Positions 6,863 through 12,588 of a stretch of 34,080 nt of DNA are shown in pieces. Origin of the DNA: a virus; IMG/VR virus record IMGVR_UViG_3300006919_000199, positions 1-34,080 of that record, one strand, 5' to 3'. Within the stretch, counting starts at the first letter, position 1. Every line of letters begins with the position of its first letter. The notes under the pieces are model-generated. The model did no database searches, was not told where the DNA came from, and worked only from the letters and a program-made list of their open reading frames with translations. A program made the translations under genes and the position numbers.

Positions 6863-7246
6863 TTACTTTACCTCTTTAGTCATTCGGTTAAGAACAGAAT
6901 CTACGTTCCCGTGTACCGGACGGTCGTCAATCAGTACACCTTTTTCCGCACAGTCGATAAGAATAGCGCAACAGGACATTGCATGAGCTAGGTGCAGGCA
7001 CCCGGACTCGTCAACGTCTTGTCCGTCCCAATACCGCAACAAGTGTCTTATCATGGCGTTGTAGTACACGGATGCCGTCACGCCCGCCTCGCGGTAGTTC
7101 ATTATGCCATACTTATCGCCGCCAGTTTTACAGGCGGCCCCCATATGGACTAGCGCGCTGGGCGGAATGTGGTGAAACGACGGCTTGCGCTGCCCAATGT
7201 CATGCTTCGGGTTCTTGACCGTTTTCGAGTCTTGTTTGTTCGGCAA
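6863..7246 (-). CDS. DUF5664 / dATP-dGTP diphosphohydrolase (MazZ-like)
   Basis: 127 residues from a TTG at 7246; the start is uncertain, since the first 25 residues are poorly conserved and overlap the upstream gene. The core matches the DUF5664 domain: KPSFHHIPPSALVHMGAAC, GGDKYGIMNYREAG, YNAMIRHLLRYWDGQDVDESG, LHLAHAMSCCAILIDC. These correspond to the MazG-like helices in which Glu, Asp and His hold magnesium. Members hydrolyse (d)NTPs to monophosphates; the cyanophage S-2L member MazZ is part of the diaminopurine DNA pathway. No PurZ is seen here, so a Z-genome is not supported. Pool control beside the deoxyribosyltransferase-like gene is likely. Confidence 0.75.
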   Translation of the reverse strand: MPNKQDSKTVKNPKHDIGQRKPSFHHIPPSALVHMGAACKTGGDKYGIMNYREAGVTASVYYNAMIRHLLRYWDGQDVDESGCLHLAHAMSCCAILIDCAEKGVLIDDRPVHGNVDSVLNRMTKEVK

Positions 7247-7652
7247 GGATCTCAGCCCCGATCAACTCGATTGCTGCATCGAGCAGTTTTAGAATTTCGG
7301 ACTTTTTGCGGCGCTTGGCGTCGTTGTACTTTTCGAGAACGTAACTTGACCCGATCTCGTCTATCTCGCCGGGTTTACAGACAAGTGACGCCAGTAAATC
7401 CACTAGCTGCCGTTCTAGCCGCCACGCCACCTCTGGTCTATGAGGCGGACGCGCCAACCAGTGAGCGGAATGAACTATAGCACCCTCAATGTCGAAATAC
7501 GCGGCGGCTTTCTTGACGGGATCTACGCGACGCCCCTCGTCGTCACGGGCGAAATCCTTGCGGCACCAACCCGCGTCAAGTTTATCTCTGGCTGAAGTTA
7601 GGACATCAATCGGACTTACTATCTTTTTTCGGGGGTCGCCCACGCTTGACAT
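7200..7652 (-). CDS. DUF6197-like protein (second copy)
   Basis: 150 residues. The pattern SPIDVLTSARDKLDAGWCRK, FARDDEGRRVDP, YFDIEGAIVHSA and EKYNDAKRRKKSEILKLLDAAI matches DUF6197, including the Asn-Asp dipeptide before the last helix. It is longer than the copy at 4381-4716 by an inserted helical stretch (EVAWRLERQLVDLLASLV). It overlaps both neighbours by 47 bases, so the exact start is uncertain. Confidence 0.6.
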   Translation of the reverse strand: MSSVGDPRKKIVSPIDVLTSARDKLDAGWCRKDFARDDEGRRVDPVKKAAAYFDIEGAIVHSAHWLARPPHRPEVAWRLERQLVDLLASLVCKPGEIDEIGSSYVLEKYNDAKRRKKSEILKLLDAAIELIGAEILAEQTRLENGQEPEA

Positions 7653-7851
7653 TCTCTTGGTTCAGTAATTCCTCAAACTCACTGACTGTCATGTTGACCT
7701 TATGATGCTCGCCGGTACGGTCACGGTACCAAGTGTACTCCTTGCTGCCACCCGGCAATGTCTCGTGCCAGTATTCGCAGATGTCGTCAGCCGCGATGCA
7801 GTGGTGGGGGCTGCCCTTTCTACCCGCCATGCCTAACTTAATGAATCTCAA
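7606..7851 (-). CDS. small protein with AT-hook-like tail
   Basis: 81 residues from TTG 7851, chosen because GGGAGGA lies 5-6 bases upstream; an ATG at 7830 lacks one. The order (RFIKL strand, ADDICEYWH, YTWYRDRTGEHHKVNMT, SEFEELLNQ helix) recalls small FlbD-like or phage ribbon proteins. The C-terminal KRGRPPKK holds the Gly-Arg-Pro core of an AT-hook, so binding to the DNA minor groove is possible. Confidence 0.55.
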   Translation of the reverse strand: MRFIKLGMAGRKGSPHHCIAADDICEYWHETLPGGSKEYTWYRDRTGEHHKVNMTVSEFEELLNQENVKRGRPPKKDSKSD

Positions 7852-7896
7852 GAAATCCTCCCGACCGCCGGATGAGCGGCCCGCTGTTGTTGTATG

Positions 7897-8262
7897 TCAG
7901 TGGTACTGAGGAATAGTCACAGTTGGAATATTCATCTCTCGTGCTTGTGCGATCATGTCGTCAACAGCTCTGTCGCCAGGAAATGCGACCACGGCTGAAA
8001 GCCCCTCGTCTAGCGCGGCCTTGATAATGCGTGAGTTTTTAACTGTGTAGGCGGCGGCGAATACGGCTAGGTCTGTAGACTGGACCTGATGGATTTCGAC
8101 TGAGTTTTTTTTACACCACATCCGAGCAATGCGATCAACGCCGAAATCATCGCCACAGAAAATCTTACTGATAGGGTCATCCTCGTGAATCCTATCTAAA
8201 ACGCGATAAAGCGTTTTGCGATCTCTATAATTAGAACCGCCGCACACGATAATGTTTCGCAC
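7897..8262 (-). CDS. DUF2493 / SLOG-family protein (YspA-like)
   Basis: 121 residues, GTG start. A Rossmann-like start IIVCGGSNYRDRKTLYRVLD is followed by IFCGDDFGVDRIARMWC and ends VVAFPGDRAVDDMIAQAR, the layout of DUF2493, a member of the SLOG nucleotide-sensing superfamily. Such proteins are proposed to bind or process nucleotide derivatives such as ADP-ribose. No effector domain is attached. Upstream, TTGTCG-17-TAGACT ends 6 bases before the GTG, so it may be leaderless. Confidence 0.75.
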   Translation of the reverse strand: MRNIIVCGGSNYRDRKTLYRVLDRIHEDDPISKIFCGDDFGVDRIARMWCKKNSVEIHQVQSTDLAVFAAAYTVKNSRIIKAALDEGLSAVVAFPGDRAVDDMIAQAREMNIPTVTIPQYH

Positions 8263-8268
8263 ACCTAC

Positions 8269-8297
8269 AGTCTAGTGACTACTTATGCGTTCGACAA
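8269..8297 (-). promoter_or_regulatory. candidate promoter for the DUF2493 gene
   Basis: Minus strand -35-like TTGTCG (8292-8297), 17-base spacer, -10-like TAGACT (8269-8274), then 6 bases to the GTG start at 8262. No Shine-Dalgarno. It lies at the end of the upstream 41-residue membrane gene. Confidence 0.4.
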
Positions 8298-8397
8298 TGT
8301 ATGCGAGCGTCGCAAAAAACATGACCAAGGACACAGCAAGGACAAGCATATCGCGCCTGTAGTTAGTCTTCTTCGACAGGGTACTCTTGTGTGTCAC
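8272..8397 (-). CDS. 41-residue single-pass membrane protein
   Basis: Read by hand: GTG start at 8397 with GAGGTGG seven bases upstream. A basic N-terminus (VTHKSTLSKKTNYRRD) precedes one hydrophobic helix (MLVLAVSLVMFFATLAYIV) and a short polar tail. The start lies inside the end of the preceding gene (8363-8524), as is usual in this arm. Function unknown. Confidence 0.55.
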   Translation of the reverse strand: MTHKSTLSKKTNYRRDMLVLAVSLVMFFATLAYIVERISSH

Positions 8398-8524
8398 CTA
8401 AAACCCACCTCAGCGCCGCGACCACGCCGTCCTCGTAAGTAAGACCTGTGTAGCTTGACGCCAACGTGCCGCCTTGCAATTCGGCCTTGCCAGCACATTC
8501 TCTGATCTCTGTTTCGTCTTGCAC
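8363..8524 (-). CDS. 53-residue hypothetical protein
   Basis: Read by hand: GTG start at 8524, one base after the stop of a 23-codon frame. The sequence VQDETEIRECAGKAELQGG ... TYEDGVVAALRWVLGDT has the look of a soluble helical phage protein with an acidic C-terminus. Overlaps the next membrane gene by 35 bases. Confidence 0.5.
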   Translation of the reverse strand: MQDETEIRECAGKAELQGGTLASSYTGLTYEDGVVAALRWVLGDTQEYPVEED

Positions 8525-8525
8525 T

Positions 8526-8597
8526 TTAATTATGTGGGCCTCTCACCCACTCGGGGATATTGTGCTCTGGAGGAGACTGTACGACGTTGCAACGCAT
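8526..8597 (-). CDS. putative 23-residue peptide
   Basis: ATG at 8597 with TAAGGA four bases upstream. It encodes MRCNVVQSPPEHNIPEWVRG plus three residues and stops one base before the next GTG (8524). It may be a leader or coupling peptide. It overlaps the tentative frame 8543-8719, and only one of the two may be translated. Confidence 0.35.
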   Translation of the reverse strand: MRCNVVQSPPEHNIPEWVRGPHN

Positions 8598-8719
8598 GGT
8601 GTCCTTACCCGACTGCCGTGAGCAAGAACAACAACGCCGTACACGAGTACGTGAACCCAAATCCCTAAACAATTCACGTACCCGGAAAGCACGATATGCT
8701 TATCATGCGTGGAACGCAC
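8543..8719 (-). CDS. putative small membrane protein
   Basis: GTG start at 8719 overlaps the stop of the upstream gene (TAGTG), a coupling arrangement. 58 residues with one hydrophobic segment (CLGIWVHVLVYGVVVLA). The second half is low in features. Tentative. Confidence 0.35.
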   Translation of the reverse strand: MRSTHDKHIVLSGYVNCLGIWVHVLVYGVVVLAHGSRVRTPCVATSYSLLQSTISPSG

Positions 8720-8976
8720 TAGTCAATTTTTTCTGAGATCCATGTGCGTAAGTTTTCCGGCAGGCGTATTTTCATTTCTTTAGCGATTTGATTGATCCGC
8801 AAGGCGCACGCTTGGTCGTTACTCAACTCGTAGCCGTCAAGTGCGGCGGCAATATCGAGCATAGATTGCTGCATCAGTGACCGTACCCAGAACAGGTTTT
8901 GTATCTCGGCCTGTGAGAATGTGGCGTGAGCACCCTCGGCAGTCTTACTGATTACTTTTTCATATGCTCGTTTCAT
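8719..8976 (-). CDS. hypothetical helical protein
   Basis: 85 residues, helical throughout (AEIQNLFWVRSLMQQSMLDI, ACALRINQIAKEMKIRLPEN). Its ATG overlaps the stop of the membrane gene 8973-9140 (ATGA), so it is translated by coupling rather than its own Shine-Dalgarno. No family recognised. Confidence 0.55.
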   Translation of the reverse strand: MKRAYEKVISKTAEGAHATFSQAEIQNLFWVRSLMQQSMLDIAAALDGYELSNDQACALRINQIAKEMKIRLPENLRTWISEKID

Positions 8977-9140
8977 GAGGTGAAAAGAGCATTATCAGTA
9001 TACGAGAGCAAGAACGCCCACAGGAACCACAAAAAGATTATGAGATAGATGAAGGCCGTACAAAAGGCCGCGAACAGCTCAATCGTAGATTCTACGAAAT
9101 GCCTGAACAGGCTAGTCCGATGTTTTTCGTTCTCCGGCAT
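8973..9140 (-). CDS. 55-residue membrane protein
   Basis: Read by hand: ATG 9140 with GAGGA eight bases upstream; the stop overlaps the next start by 4 bases. A polar start MPENEKHRTSLFRHF leads into a long hydrophobic stretch (ELFAAFCTAFIYLIIFLWFL and WAFLL), enough for one long or two short helices. Good signals on both sides make this a real gene. The function could be holin-like but is unproven. Confidence 0.65.
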   Translation of the reverse strand: MPENEKHRTSLFRHFVESTIELFAAFCTAFIYLIIFLWFLWAFLLSYTDNALFTS

Positions 9141-9387
9141 CGAACTGTTCCTCGTGTATGTATCTGGTTGGCGTCTGGCAACTGAAACAGCGGAATTGCC
9201 AATCGTATCCCAGTGCGCCGCAGGACTGACAGGAGATCATCGTGCGGTAGCGTGAAGCTATAGCCGTAATCGTCGCATCTTGCCTGCGGCGCACTGTCTG
9301 AGCCCTCTTAAGGAAATACTGGACGATCTCGGACATGGGCAAACGCTCGTGCTGCCAATTCCGTATCTCGTCCAGCGTATCAGGCAT
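9112..9387 (-). CDS. zinc-ribbon hypothetical protein
   Basis: 91 residues. An N-terminal helix region (PDTLDEIRNWQHERLPMSEI) is followed by a four-Cys ribbon, CQSC ... CFSC, near residues 53-70. The TAATG overlap with the preceding gene indicates coupling. A nucleic-acid or protein-binding zinc module is likely; the specific role is unknown. Confidence 0.6.
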   Translation of the reverse strand: MPDTLDEIRNWQHERLPMSEIVQYFLKRAQTVRRRQDATITAIASRYRTMISCQSCGALGYDWQFRCFSCQTPTRYIHEEQFDAGERKTSD

Positions 9388-9551
9388 TACTCTTTTTCGG
9401 GTTCTGTATCGGACTGAGGAATAGCGAAACGCGGGGCGGGAGCTTGAGCCGGATAGTGAATCTCTAGCAACTGCCGTAACAGTTTACGCAACGAGCCCTC
9501 ATTGCCGTAAGCAAGGCAGTGCTCAATCCCCTCTCTAGTGATGTTGGACAT
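9387..9551 (-). CDS. 54-residue hypothetical protein
   Basis: Read by hand: ATG 9551 with a strong AGGAGG at the ideal distance and a TATAAT at 9579-9584 further upstream. MSNITREGIEHCLAYGNEGS and a leucine-rich helix (LRKLLRQLLEIH) are followed by a Pro/Ala linker and an acidic tail. It is probably the first gene of a sub-operon running to 8272. Confidence 0.65.
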   Translation of the reverse strand: MSNITREGIEHCLAYGNEGSLRKLLRQLLEIHYPAQAPAPRFAIPQSDTEPEKE

Positions 9552-9578
9552 TTGTGTAACCTCCTACAAAGCCTACTA

Positions 9579-9584
9579 ATTATA
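9579..9584 (-). promoter_or_regulatory. -10 hexamer TATAAT
   Basis: Perfect TATAAT on the minus strand inside a short AT palindrome, 27 bases before the ATG at 9551. No good -35; the upstream position is an A-tract, which may act as an UP-like element. Confidence 0.4.
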
Positions 9585-9592
9585 TTAGCACG

Positions 9593-9712
9593 TCAGACGC
9601 CTTTTTTTTTCTTGGGCATCTCGGCTGAGCATTTCCTGCACGTCGCGCAAAAGCCCTTATTTCTGTCAATGCCGCAGACATTGCAGAACTTTACGGGCTC
9701 CGGCTTTTTCAT
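9593..9712 (-). CDS. 39-residue zinc-ribbon protein
   Basis: Read by hand: the ATG at 9712 overlaps the stop of 9709-10065 (ATGA). Three Cys pairs (FCNVCG, FCATCRKCS) form a compact treble- or double-knuckle. It ends in a Lys run encoded by nine consecutive A residues, followed by Gly-Val-stop. A +1 or -1 slip on the A run would change the tail. Confidence 0.6.
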   Translation of the reverse strand: MKKPEPVKFCNVCGIDRNKGFCATCRKCSAEMPKKKKGV

Positions 9713-10065
9713 TTCTTCTGTCCAGTAGGCTTCGACTTCAGCACTCGGTTGATGACCGAGATTTCATCTTTCAGCTCCACTACAGCGGCCCTAAGCGCAT
9801 CAACGACGCCGTTGATCTCGACGAGGTTGTTAGGGAAGTTAGAAACAGCGTCCTGTAGGTCACGTACAGTTCTCAGTAACTCGTTATTCCCCTGTTCACC
9901 GAGAGCGAATAACGGCCACATCCGAGTTCTGACTTCCTTGATCTGGTCCTCGTTCGACTGCGACTGAGCCATATTCCGCGCATCGAACATTTCGTTCTGC
10001 GAGACGCGCCCGCGCAACGTGTTCAGTTGTTCTTCAAGATCCGCGACCCGTGCCTTTAGTCTCAC
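9709..10065 (-). CDS. coiled-coil protein
   Basis: 118 residues from the GTG at 10065, preferred because AGGTGA lies 5 bases upstream; a longer frame from 10104 overlaps the HTH gene more. Two coiled-coil segments, RLKARVADLEEQLNTLRG near the N-terminus and LRTVRDLQDAV ... AVVELKDEISVINRVL at the end. Could be structural or a regulator partner. No family. Confidence 0.55.
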   Translation of the reverse strand: MRLKARVADLEEQLNTLRGRVSQNEMFDARNMAQSQSNEDQIKEVRTRMWPLFALGEQGNNELLRTVRDLQDAVSNFPNNLVEINGVVDALRAAVVELKDEISVINRVLKSKPTGQKK

Positions 10066-10066
10066 T

Positions 10067-10324
10067 CTACTCACCTCGTTCGTCTTCGAGGTCAAGGATA
10101 CCATCGGGGTTGAAGAAAGTTTCCTCGATGGACTTCCCGATAGCGTTGGCGATTGTCATGGCGTCCTGCACGTTCGGCATCCACTTGCCATCACGAATAC
10201 GGACCACGGACGAATGATGAATCTTTCCCTCACTGCGTCGGGCGATCTCGCTACAGGTGATTTCAGTTTCTTCCATCGTGTACGCGAGTGAGTTGTTCCA
10301 CTTACCCCTATATCGTTTCCCCAT
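10067..10324 (-). CDS. XRE/Cro-like helix-turn-helix regulator
   Basis: 85 residues from ATG 10324, with AGGAGG seven bases upstream. Helix-turn-helix: ITCSEIARRSEGKIHHSSVVRIRDGKWMPN followed by VQDAMTIANAIG, the Cro/CI-type layout in which the second helix reads DNA. Small size suggests a dimeric Cro-like repressor. Overlaps the upstream zinc-ribbon gene by 17 bases. Confidence 0.75.
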   Translation of the reverse strand: MGKRYRGKWNNSLAYTMEETEITCSEIARRSEGKIHHSSVVRIRDGKWMPNVQDAMTIANAIGKSIEETFFNPDGILDLEDERGE

Positions 10325-10586
10325 CACTAAACCTCCTACACCTCGGACATAAGGTGGTCCTATTCTTTATTTCTTGCAGATACCGGAAAACAAACACCGG
10401 CCAAAACGTGTCGCAATTTGTACAGCGTGCATGAACCGGCGGGCAGTTGGGACATTGGGTGTTCCATACGTGGTCACATACCAGCGTATCGAGTTCGGTT
10501 CGCCCCTCAGCCAGTTGGTCTTGTAACAGACCCAGAATATTTTGCACAGACAAAAGCACTTTGACGACGAGGAAACGCACAGTCAT
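10308..10586 (-). CDS. zinc-finger-like protein
   Basis: 92 residues. Cys pairs CPNC, CTNC and CPRC occupy the C-terminal two thirds, after a hydrophobic N-terminal helix (VRFLVVKVLLSVQNILGLL). At least one zinc ribbon is expected. TGATG overlap with the upstream stop. Role unknown. Confidence 0.6.
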   Translation of the reverse strand: MTVRFLVVKVLLSVQNILGLLQDQLAEGRTELDTLVCDHVWNTQCPNCPPVHARCTNCDTFWPVFVFRYLQEIKNRTTLCPRCRRFSDGETI

Positions 10587-10948
10587 CAGTCTTGATCTTT
10601 ATTTTTTCCAGGACGTGAGTTTTGGTTGATCGTACCGTAGGTGTCGTTGAGGTACTTGACTACTCGCTCGCCGTTGTGTGACAGGTCAGGGTAGCGTTGC
10701 CTGAGTTCCGCTAGAAAGCTACGCCAACGACGCAACTGCCAGTTTGTATCGAAAAGTAAGTAGTCTCGAATTGGTATCCGCCGCACGTCCTCATCATCCT
10801 CATCAACGATCAACTCAAGGTCTAGCTCGTCATCCTCGACGGCATCGAGGAAAATATCTATGTCTGCGTCAAGGCTATCGACAACTGGTCCCTCGTGATC
10901 GTCAGGAACGGGCGTCTCGATGAGATCAATGCGTTTCTTGCCAGCCAT
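10586..10948 (-). CDS. acidic hypothetical protein
   Basis: 120 residues from ATG 10948. The middle is strongly acidic (DADIDIFLDAVEDDELDLEL), then a helical part NWQLRRWRSFLAELRQRYPDL, then a Lys/Asn tail. The acidic stretch could mimic DNA or bind basic partners, but nothing confirms this. No clear Shine-Dalgarno. Its start lies inside the upstream gene (overlap about 90 bases). Confidence 0.55.
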   Translation of the reverse strand: MAGKKRIDLIETPVPDDHEGPVVDSLDADIDIFLDAVEDDELDLELIVDEDDEDVRRIPIRDYLLFDTNWQLRRWRSFLAELRQRYPDLSHNGERVVKYLNDTYGTINQNSRPGKNKDQD

Positions 10949-11220
10949 AAGCAACTGAGTTCTGTCAGGGCATTGTCTGTAAAGTCTGACAGGACCGAAT
11001 ATGCTAGATTTAACGAGTCAGACGGCAAAAACCAATCGCAGACTCCGATACGTTCGACAGGCAGCGAGGATAGGTAGCGCGGGTGGCGGGTGATTGTCAC
11101 TTGTCCCCGTTCGGGGCCGTAGCGAGTGACTACGTAGTGGGTGACTGCCCCTCGGCTCATGCGCTTCGCGGGTGCTGAGCCGAGGGGCCTCGGCGTGAGA
11201 GACGACGGCAGTGGGTGCAT
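10858..11220 (-). CDS. DUF6166-like hypothetical protein
   Basis: 120 residues from ATG 11220 (GAGAGG six bases upstream); ATG 11160 is an alternative. The C-terminal half (SDSLNLAYSVLSDFTDNALTEL, then a helix and ITRDQLSIAL) follows the DUF6166 arrangement seen in many phages. Between the two possible starts lies a 13-bp hairpin (11147-11188) that would hold the second ATG in its stem. Function unknown. Confidence 0.5.
   Translation of the reverse strand: MHPLPSSLTPRPLGSAPAKRMSRGAVTHYVVTRYGPERGQVTITRHPRYLSSLPVERIGVCDWFLPSDSLNLAYSVLSDFTDNALTELSCLWLARNALISSRRPFLTITRDQLSIALTQT
11147..11188. other. strong inverted repeat / RNA hairpin
   Basis: Perfect 13-base-pair stem (11147-11159 with 11176-11188), 16-base loop containing a smaller GCG/CGC stem. 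No T-run on either side, so not a standard terminator. On the minus strand it contains the ATG at 11160. Confidence 0.6.
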
Positions 11221-11323
11221 AAGCCGCCTCTCACGGAGTTGGAACGGGAGGTGGCGGTGAGGACCGACTGGAAGGACCGTGGCGAACCCCCTCTTGGATA
11301 ACCCGCCCTCACCACCACCAAGC
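11190..11323. other. GC-rich structured intergenic segment
   Basis: Contains an 8-bp inverted repeat CGTGAGAG/CTCTCACG and a 7-bp repeat GGTGAGG/CCTCACC enclosing about 45 bases. Base composition differs from the flanking genes. It may be the leader of the gene at 10858-11220, a small RNA, or a transcription-attenuation site. Nothing further can be said. Confidence 0.4.
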
Positions 11324-11806
11324 CTAGACGCACTGACTCAGTAATTCCTGCATCAGTGCCATCGCCTGAGCCTTGTTCAAGGTAAGCGTGCCCTCGAACC
11401 CATCCTTGCCGCCGAAGGTGCCCTGTAGCGTGCCGACAGAGGACGATTTCGCACCCCCAATCTTGAGCCGAATCGTCTTGGCGGACTGTCGGGGCTGGTC
11501 CTCGGACTTGCGCTTAGCCTTCTTCGGCTTACGTGCCGACGAAGCGGCGAGCTTACGATGCTCAGTCGGCAGCTCGATCTGATGCTGGACGAAAAGACTT
11601 TCGGACTTTTTCCGAAACTCGTTGTCTTCGCCACTAGGGCACGTTCGTCCGTAGCGCCAGTTGTCCAGCGTGCCGTGCGACACGCCGATCAGCGAGCACA
11701 CGTCTTTGCGGGACAGGTTGTGGTTTTTCGTGAGTGAATCGTAGAGGTCAGCAAACCTCTGGCAAAAGAACTCATCGGGCGTAATCATTGTCTCTGAATC
11801 TGACAT
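11324..11806 (-). CDS. helix-turn-helix regulator with basic linker
   Basis: 160 residues, GAGG seven bases before the ATG. Residues 10-75 form an XRE-type fold (FADLYDSLTKNHNLSRKDVC, SLIGVSHGTLDNWRYG). Then comes a Lys/Arg-rich linker (SARKPKKAKRKSEDQPRQ) and a small C-terminal domain (IRLKIGGAKSSS ... FEGTLTLNKAQAMALMQELL), maybe for oligomerisation. A near-perfect 18-base palindrome over its own promoter (11846-11863) suggests autoregulation. Candidate phage repressor. Confidence 0.7.
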   Translation of the reverse strand: MSDSETMITPDEFFCQRFADLYDSLTKNHNLSRKDVCSLIGVSHGTLDNWRYGRTCPSGEDNEFRKKSESLFVQHQIELPTEHRKLAASSARKPKKAKRKSEDQPRQSAKTIRLKIGGAKSSSVGTLQGTFGGKDGFEGTLTLNKAQAMALMQELLSQCV

Positions 11807-11845
11807 ACAGAACCTCGGCAGTAATTCGATTTGCTCGTAGCGACA

Positions 11846-11863
11846 AACAAACTATAGATTGTT
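11846..11863. promoter_or_regulatory. 18-base palindromic operator candidate
   Basis: AACAAaCTATAGaTTGTT: 16 of 18 positions are symmetric. It covers the TATAGT -10-like element of the minus-strand promoter (TTGACT upstream with a short 14-base spacer) for the HTH gene at 11324-11806. Confidence 0.55.
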
Positions 11864-11893
11864 ACGCACAAGTCAAGGTCTAGTTGTTATTTT

Positions 11894-12226
11894 TCATGCT
11901 GTGAGCATCGCACTAACCAGACGTGACAGGAACGCCGTTCTCGGCCTGTCGTCATCGGCGGCAAGCTCGTTGACGCGGCTGACCGTCTCGGGGTCTAGCC
12001 GAGTCCACACGCCTAGCACTTTTTCCCCGCCATCTCTTTTCGGGATGTTCAGCTCGGAGCCTGATTCATACTGCCTCACGCCTGTTCGGACCAGAGCCTC
12101 AAGCATCTTCGTTCGTGATCGCACATCCTCACGGCATTTCTCATCGAGACGGTTGAACATACATTCCGTCAACGGAATCTGTACGAGCATCTTTTCGTCC
12201 GCACCCGGTTTCTTGACTCTTGGCAT
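11894..12226 (-). CDS. tandem ribbon-helix-helix regulator
   Basis: 110 residues from ATG 12226 with AGGAGG upstream; longer frames are not supported. Two Arc/CopG-like units: MLVQIPLTECMFNRLDEKCR then a helix RSRTKMLEALVRTGVRQYE, and VLGVWTRLDPETVSRVNELA then PRTAFLSRLVSAML. In ribbon-helix-helix proteins the strand enters the major groove; two units in one chain give an intramolecular pair. It is the first gene of the leftward arm, beside the divergent region, so probably a switch protein. Confidence 0.7.
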   Translation of the reverse strand: MPRVKKPGADEKMLVQIPLTECMFNRLDEKCREDVRSRTKMLEALVRTGVRQYESGSELNIPKRDGGEKVLGVWTRLDPETVSRVNELAADDDRPRTAFLSRLVSAMLTA

Positions 12227-12588
12227 CTGACTTACCTCCTGAGTTTTCATGTGTGCATAAAGTAGTAACCGGCACCATAATGTCAAGACTTTCACAGCCA
12301 AAAGACAGCAAAAACGTGCGGATTCCGCCCTTTTTGACAACGCCAAGTCAAAATCAAAAAAACGTAATGAAATCAAGCACTGTGCGTAGAGGTCTTGACA
12401 GATAGCTTTTATTCATGCACTTATTTCTTTAGTTTAATTTATATAAATTATATATAGGCGCGTAGCGCCGTTTATCTGAGAAACAAAATTTATTTTCAAG
12501 ACCTACTACAGACAGTCTTTAATTTAATTTAATTATTTATATTAAAGGCTGTTAGGCTGAAGGTCTGTCCGAAATCCACGGAGCAATC
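12227..12588. other. divergent intergenic control region, possible origin
   Basis: 362 bases without a gene between the leftward and rightward arms. Holds a minus promoter (12259-12286); a 9-base inverted pair TGTCAAGAC (12281-12289) and GTCTTGACA (12392-12400); TTTGAC/GTCAAA repeats near 12332-12352; a 14-base perfect AT palindrome (12436-12449); a GGCGC-GTA-GCGCC hairpin (12457-12469); and AT-rich TTTAA repeats to 12546. AGGTCT/AAGACCT words recur at 12390, 12498 and about 12562. Fits a regulatory and replication-origin region. Confidence 0.55.
12259..12286 (-). promoter_or_regulatory. sigma70-like promoter for the leftward arm
   Basis: Minus strand TTGACA (12281-12286), 16-base spacer, TACTTT (12259-12264). 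It precedes the ribbon-helix-helix gene. The -35 sits within the inverted word TGTCAAGAC, a likely operator half. Confidence 0.55.

Noticed and set aside
6863-7246. Complete Z-genome (diaminopurine) pathway
   Set aside because: A MazZ-like protein is present, but no PurZ or DpoZ-like polymerase is seen.
12395-12423. Plus-strand promoter with TTGACA at 12395
   Set aside because: No acceptable -10 at 16-18 bases; kept only as a mirrored operator-like word.
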